From contig KL662191.1 of assembly GCA_000733415.1 (NCBI GenBank), positions 2,257,020-2,321,019 of the forward strand: a DNA stretch of 64,000 nucleotides. Direction: 5' to 3'. This DNA comes from [Leptolyngbya] sp. JSC-1 (GTDB lineage Bacteria; Cyanobacteriota; Cyanobacteriia; Elainellales; Elainellaceae). The translations under genes and the position numbers were made by a program. The notes under the pieces were generated by a model. The model did no database searches, was not told the DNA's origin, and saw only the letters and a program-made list of their open reading frames with translations. Every line of letters begins with the position of its first letter. Position 1 is the first letter of the stretch. Of the stretch, positions 62,049-64,000 are shown one piece after another.

Positions 62049-64000
62049 ATGAACAACTTTGATACCCCCTCTACCGAAACTATTTCACCCCAGCGCATCC
62101 TGGCAGCGCTCAAAGAAGCTCGTGCCAAACTAGCTGCTGTTGAACAAGCAAAGCAGGAACGAGTAGCGATTGTGGGAATGGCAGGGCGATTTCCCGGTGC
62201 AGAGACAATAGAACAATTCTGGCAAAATCTCTGTCAAGGCATTGCCTCGATTCAGGTTCTGAATCCATCTACGCTAAACGAAACGAACTCTGAACTATCT
62301 ACGGAATCCTCGTATTCAGCCAACTATGTCAACGCCTATGCCAGCTTTGCAGATATTGCCGGATTTGATGCTGCCTTTTTCGGCTATTCCCCCAGAGAAG
62401 CCGAACTCCTCGATCCGCAGCATCGGGTGTTTCTAGAATGCGCCTGGACGGCCCTCGAACATGCGGGCTATGACCCCGATCGTTATCCGGGCCGGATTGG
62501 GGTCTACGCGGGGGCTGGCCTTAACAGCTATCTAATCAACCTCTACACCCATTCCAATCTGAGAAATTCGGTTGATCGGGTGCAGGCGGTGGTCAGTAAT
62601 GTGATAGGACTGATGCCCACCCGCGTTTCCTACAAACTCAACCTGACCGGCCCTAGCTGCGGCATCCAAACCGGCTGCTCCACCTCTCTGGTTGCCGTCC
62701 ATCTCGCCTGTCAGAGCTTGCTGAATCGAGAATGCGACATGGCCTTGGCCGGAGGTGTTTCGATCGATGCCTCGGAGCAGCGAGGCTACCGCTACCAAAA
62801 CGATGGTGTGCTCTCCCCAGATGGGGTTTGTCGCGCCTTTGACGCCGCCGCGCAGGGGACCGTGTTCGGCAATGGAGCCGGCCTTGTTGTGCTCAGACGT
62901 CTGTCGGAAGCCGTGCGGGATGGGGACTCAATCTATGCTGTGATCAAAGGCTCTGCCATCAACAACGACGGTGCCCAAAAAGTCGGACTTACCGCCCCTA
63001 GCGTCACCGGACAAGCCGCCGTGATCACTACCGCCCTAGAGCGAGCCAACTGCTCACCAGAAACCATCCAATATATCGAAGCCCACGGCACCGGCACCGC
63101 CCTTGGCGATCCAATTGAAATCGCGGCTCTCACAAAAGCCTTTCGTCAGTACACCCAAAAGCAACAGTTTTGCGCTATCGGCTCCCTCAAAACCAATATT
63201 GGTCATCTCGATGCTGCTGCTGGCATTGCCGGCCTGATTAAAACAGCTCTAGCCCTGAAAAACCGACAGATTCCGCCCAGTCTCAATTTTCAATCGGCCA
63301 ATTCCCAAATCGACTTTGAACACAGTCCTTTTTACGTCAATACTCAATTACGCAACTGGGGAAACAATTTGTCCATTAATGATTTACCTGATAGTTCACC
63401 GCGTCGTGCTGGAGTCAGTTCCTTTGGCATGGGTGGTACTAATGCTCATCTAATTCTCGAAGAAGCTCCTGAAGCGTCAAAATCAACATCACAATCCCAC
63501 TCGCACCATTTATTGCTCCTCTCGGCCAAAACTCCTTCTGCTCTGCATACCTCAATCCAGCAACTCGCCGATCACCTAACCCAGCATCCCGACCTCAACC
63601 TAGCCGATGTTGCCTACACGCTCCAAGTCGGACGCAAATCCTTCCCCTACCGCTACGCCACGGTCTGCCAAACCATTCCGGAAGCGATCCAAGCCTTGCA
63701 GAACCATTCCCAGTCTCCCGACCCCATCTCAACCATTCCTCCCATCGCTTTCCTCTTCCCCGGCCAAGGCAGCCAATACCCCAGCATGGCTCGCCACCTC
63801 TACGACCACGAACCCACCTTCCGGCATACCATCGACCACTGCTCCTCCCTCCTCCTCCCCCGCCTCAACCTCGACCTCCGCACCCTCCTCTACCCCTCCC
63901 CTATCTCCCCCCCCTCCCCCCTCTCTCCCCTCACTTCCACCCACCACGCCCAACCCACCCTTTTCGTAGTCGAATACGCCCTAGCCCAACTCTGGCGCTC
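62049..64000 (+). CDS. PKS module 3, partial: KS-AT...
   Basis: The first 650 residues of a type I polyketide synthase are visible; the gene leaves the window without a stop. Residues about 8-38 are an N-terminal docking helix unlike those of PKS1 and PKS2. The KS (about 39-470) has Cys210 in QTGCSTSLVAVHLA, His346 in EAHGTGT and His386 in KTNIGHLD. Its phrases RGYRYQNDGVLSPDGVCRAF and GTVFGNGAG resemble KS domains found in NRPS/PKS hybrids such as microcystin-type systems. An acyltransferase begins near residue 564 with IAFLFPGQGSQYPSM; its GHSxG serine lies beyond the edge. This is the only AT seen in the operon. The start is 1 bp after the PKS2 stop, so it is in the same operon. Confidence 0.92.
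   Translation, partial: MNNFDTPSTETISPQRILAALKEARAKLAAVEQAKQERVAIVGMAGRFPGAETIEQFWQNLCQGIASIQVLNPSTLNETNSELSTESSYSANYVNAYASFADIAGFDAAFFGYSPREAELLDPQHRVFLECAWTALEHAGYDPDRYPGRIGVYAGAGLNSYLINLYTHSNLRNSVDRVQAVVSNVIGLMPTRVSYKLNLTGPSCGIQTGCSTSLVAVHLACQSLLNRECDMALAGGVSIDASEQRGYRYQNDGVLSPDGVCRAFDAAAQGTVFGNGAGLVVLRRLSEAVRDGDSIYAVIKGSAINNDGAQKVGLTAPSVTGQAAVITTALERANCSPETIQYIEAHGTGTALGDPIEIAALTKAFRQYTQKQQFCAIGSLKTNIGHLDAAAGIAGLIKTALALKNRQIPPSLNFQSANSQIDFEHSPFYVNTQLRNWGNNLSINDLPDSSPRRAGVSSFGMGGTNAHLILEEAPEASKSTSQSHSHHLLLLSAKTPSALHTSIQQLADHLTQHPDLNLADVAYTLQVGRKSFPYRYATVCQTIPEAIQALQNHSQSPDPISTIPPIAFLFPGQGSQYPSMARHLYDHEPTFRHTIDHCSSLLLPRLNLDLRTLLYPSPISPPSPLSPLTSTHHAQPTLFVVEYALAQLWR

Overview
The window looks like chromosomal DNA of a (probably filamentous) cyanobacterium. 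The support is: HIP1 octamers GCGATCGC (for example at 16590, 47059 and 59863), a transaldolase with C-terminal EF-hands, an Uma2-family gene, WD40/caspase/CHAT conflict proteins, RTX and Calx-beta surface proteins, a cyanobacterial-type AMIN/TonB receptor, and a large FAAL/PKS locus. No rRNA, tRNA, CRISPR array or intact transposase was seen. All family assignments come from reading motifs; no search was run.

Layout. 0.4-3.8 kb: an FMN reductase, a serralysin-like RTX metalloprotease, and two tiny secreted paralogues. 3.8-10.9 kb (minus strand): a three-gene putative conflict or cell-death cassette. It comprises a protein with both a caspase (C14) and a CHAT protease domain, an alpha-helical adaptor-like protein, and an nSTAND NTPase with about 16 WD40 repeats. 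11.5-14.3 kb (plus): an NAD salvage operon pncB-nadD-nrtR. 14.3-20 kb (minus): a hybrid sensor kinase and transaldolase. 20.4-22.5 kb: a decayed zone with an Uma2 gene carrying an in-frame stop and a truncated TonB receptor. 22.5-37.3 kb (minus): surface or exported proteins, namely a beta-propeller/RTX protein, two giant paralogous Calx-beta/PPC proteins with Pro-Ala linkers, and a small Calx-beta/cadherin/RTX protein. 38-43.5 kb (minus): a TonB receptor, an MFS exporter and an RTX-tagged serine hydrolase in one apparent operon. 44.3-64 kb (plus): a biosynthetic operon that runs off the right edge.

The biosynthetic operon is the most interesting part. A FAAL-acyl-CoA dehydrogenase-ACP loading protein feeds two consecutive PKS proteins, each KS-DH-cMT-ER-KR-ACP. 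Both have lost the acyltransferase domain although their architecture is of the cis-AT type. A third PKS (KS-AT..., cut by the window edge) carries the only AT in view. Matching terminal helices suggest the order FAAL, PKS1, PKS2, PKS3. The predicted intermediate is a fatty acyl chain extended by two methyl-branched, largely reduced units. The divergent TonB receptor/exporter operon next to it suggests, as inference only, a lipopeptide-type siderophore or other exported lipid product.

The intergenic regions hold at least three families of small non-autonomous repeats. One has TCAGT... terminal inverted repeats and 3-bp target duplications; one has GGCGTTG... ends and a 6-bp duplication; and one is a GATCCCCC palindrome. 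The palindrome has landed in-frame inside PKS2 and inside the receptor remnant. One TCAGT copy sits 6 bp upstream of the intact TonB receptor's start codon.
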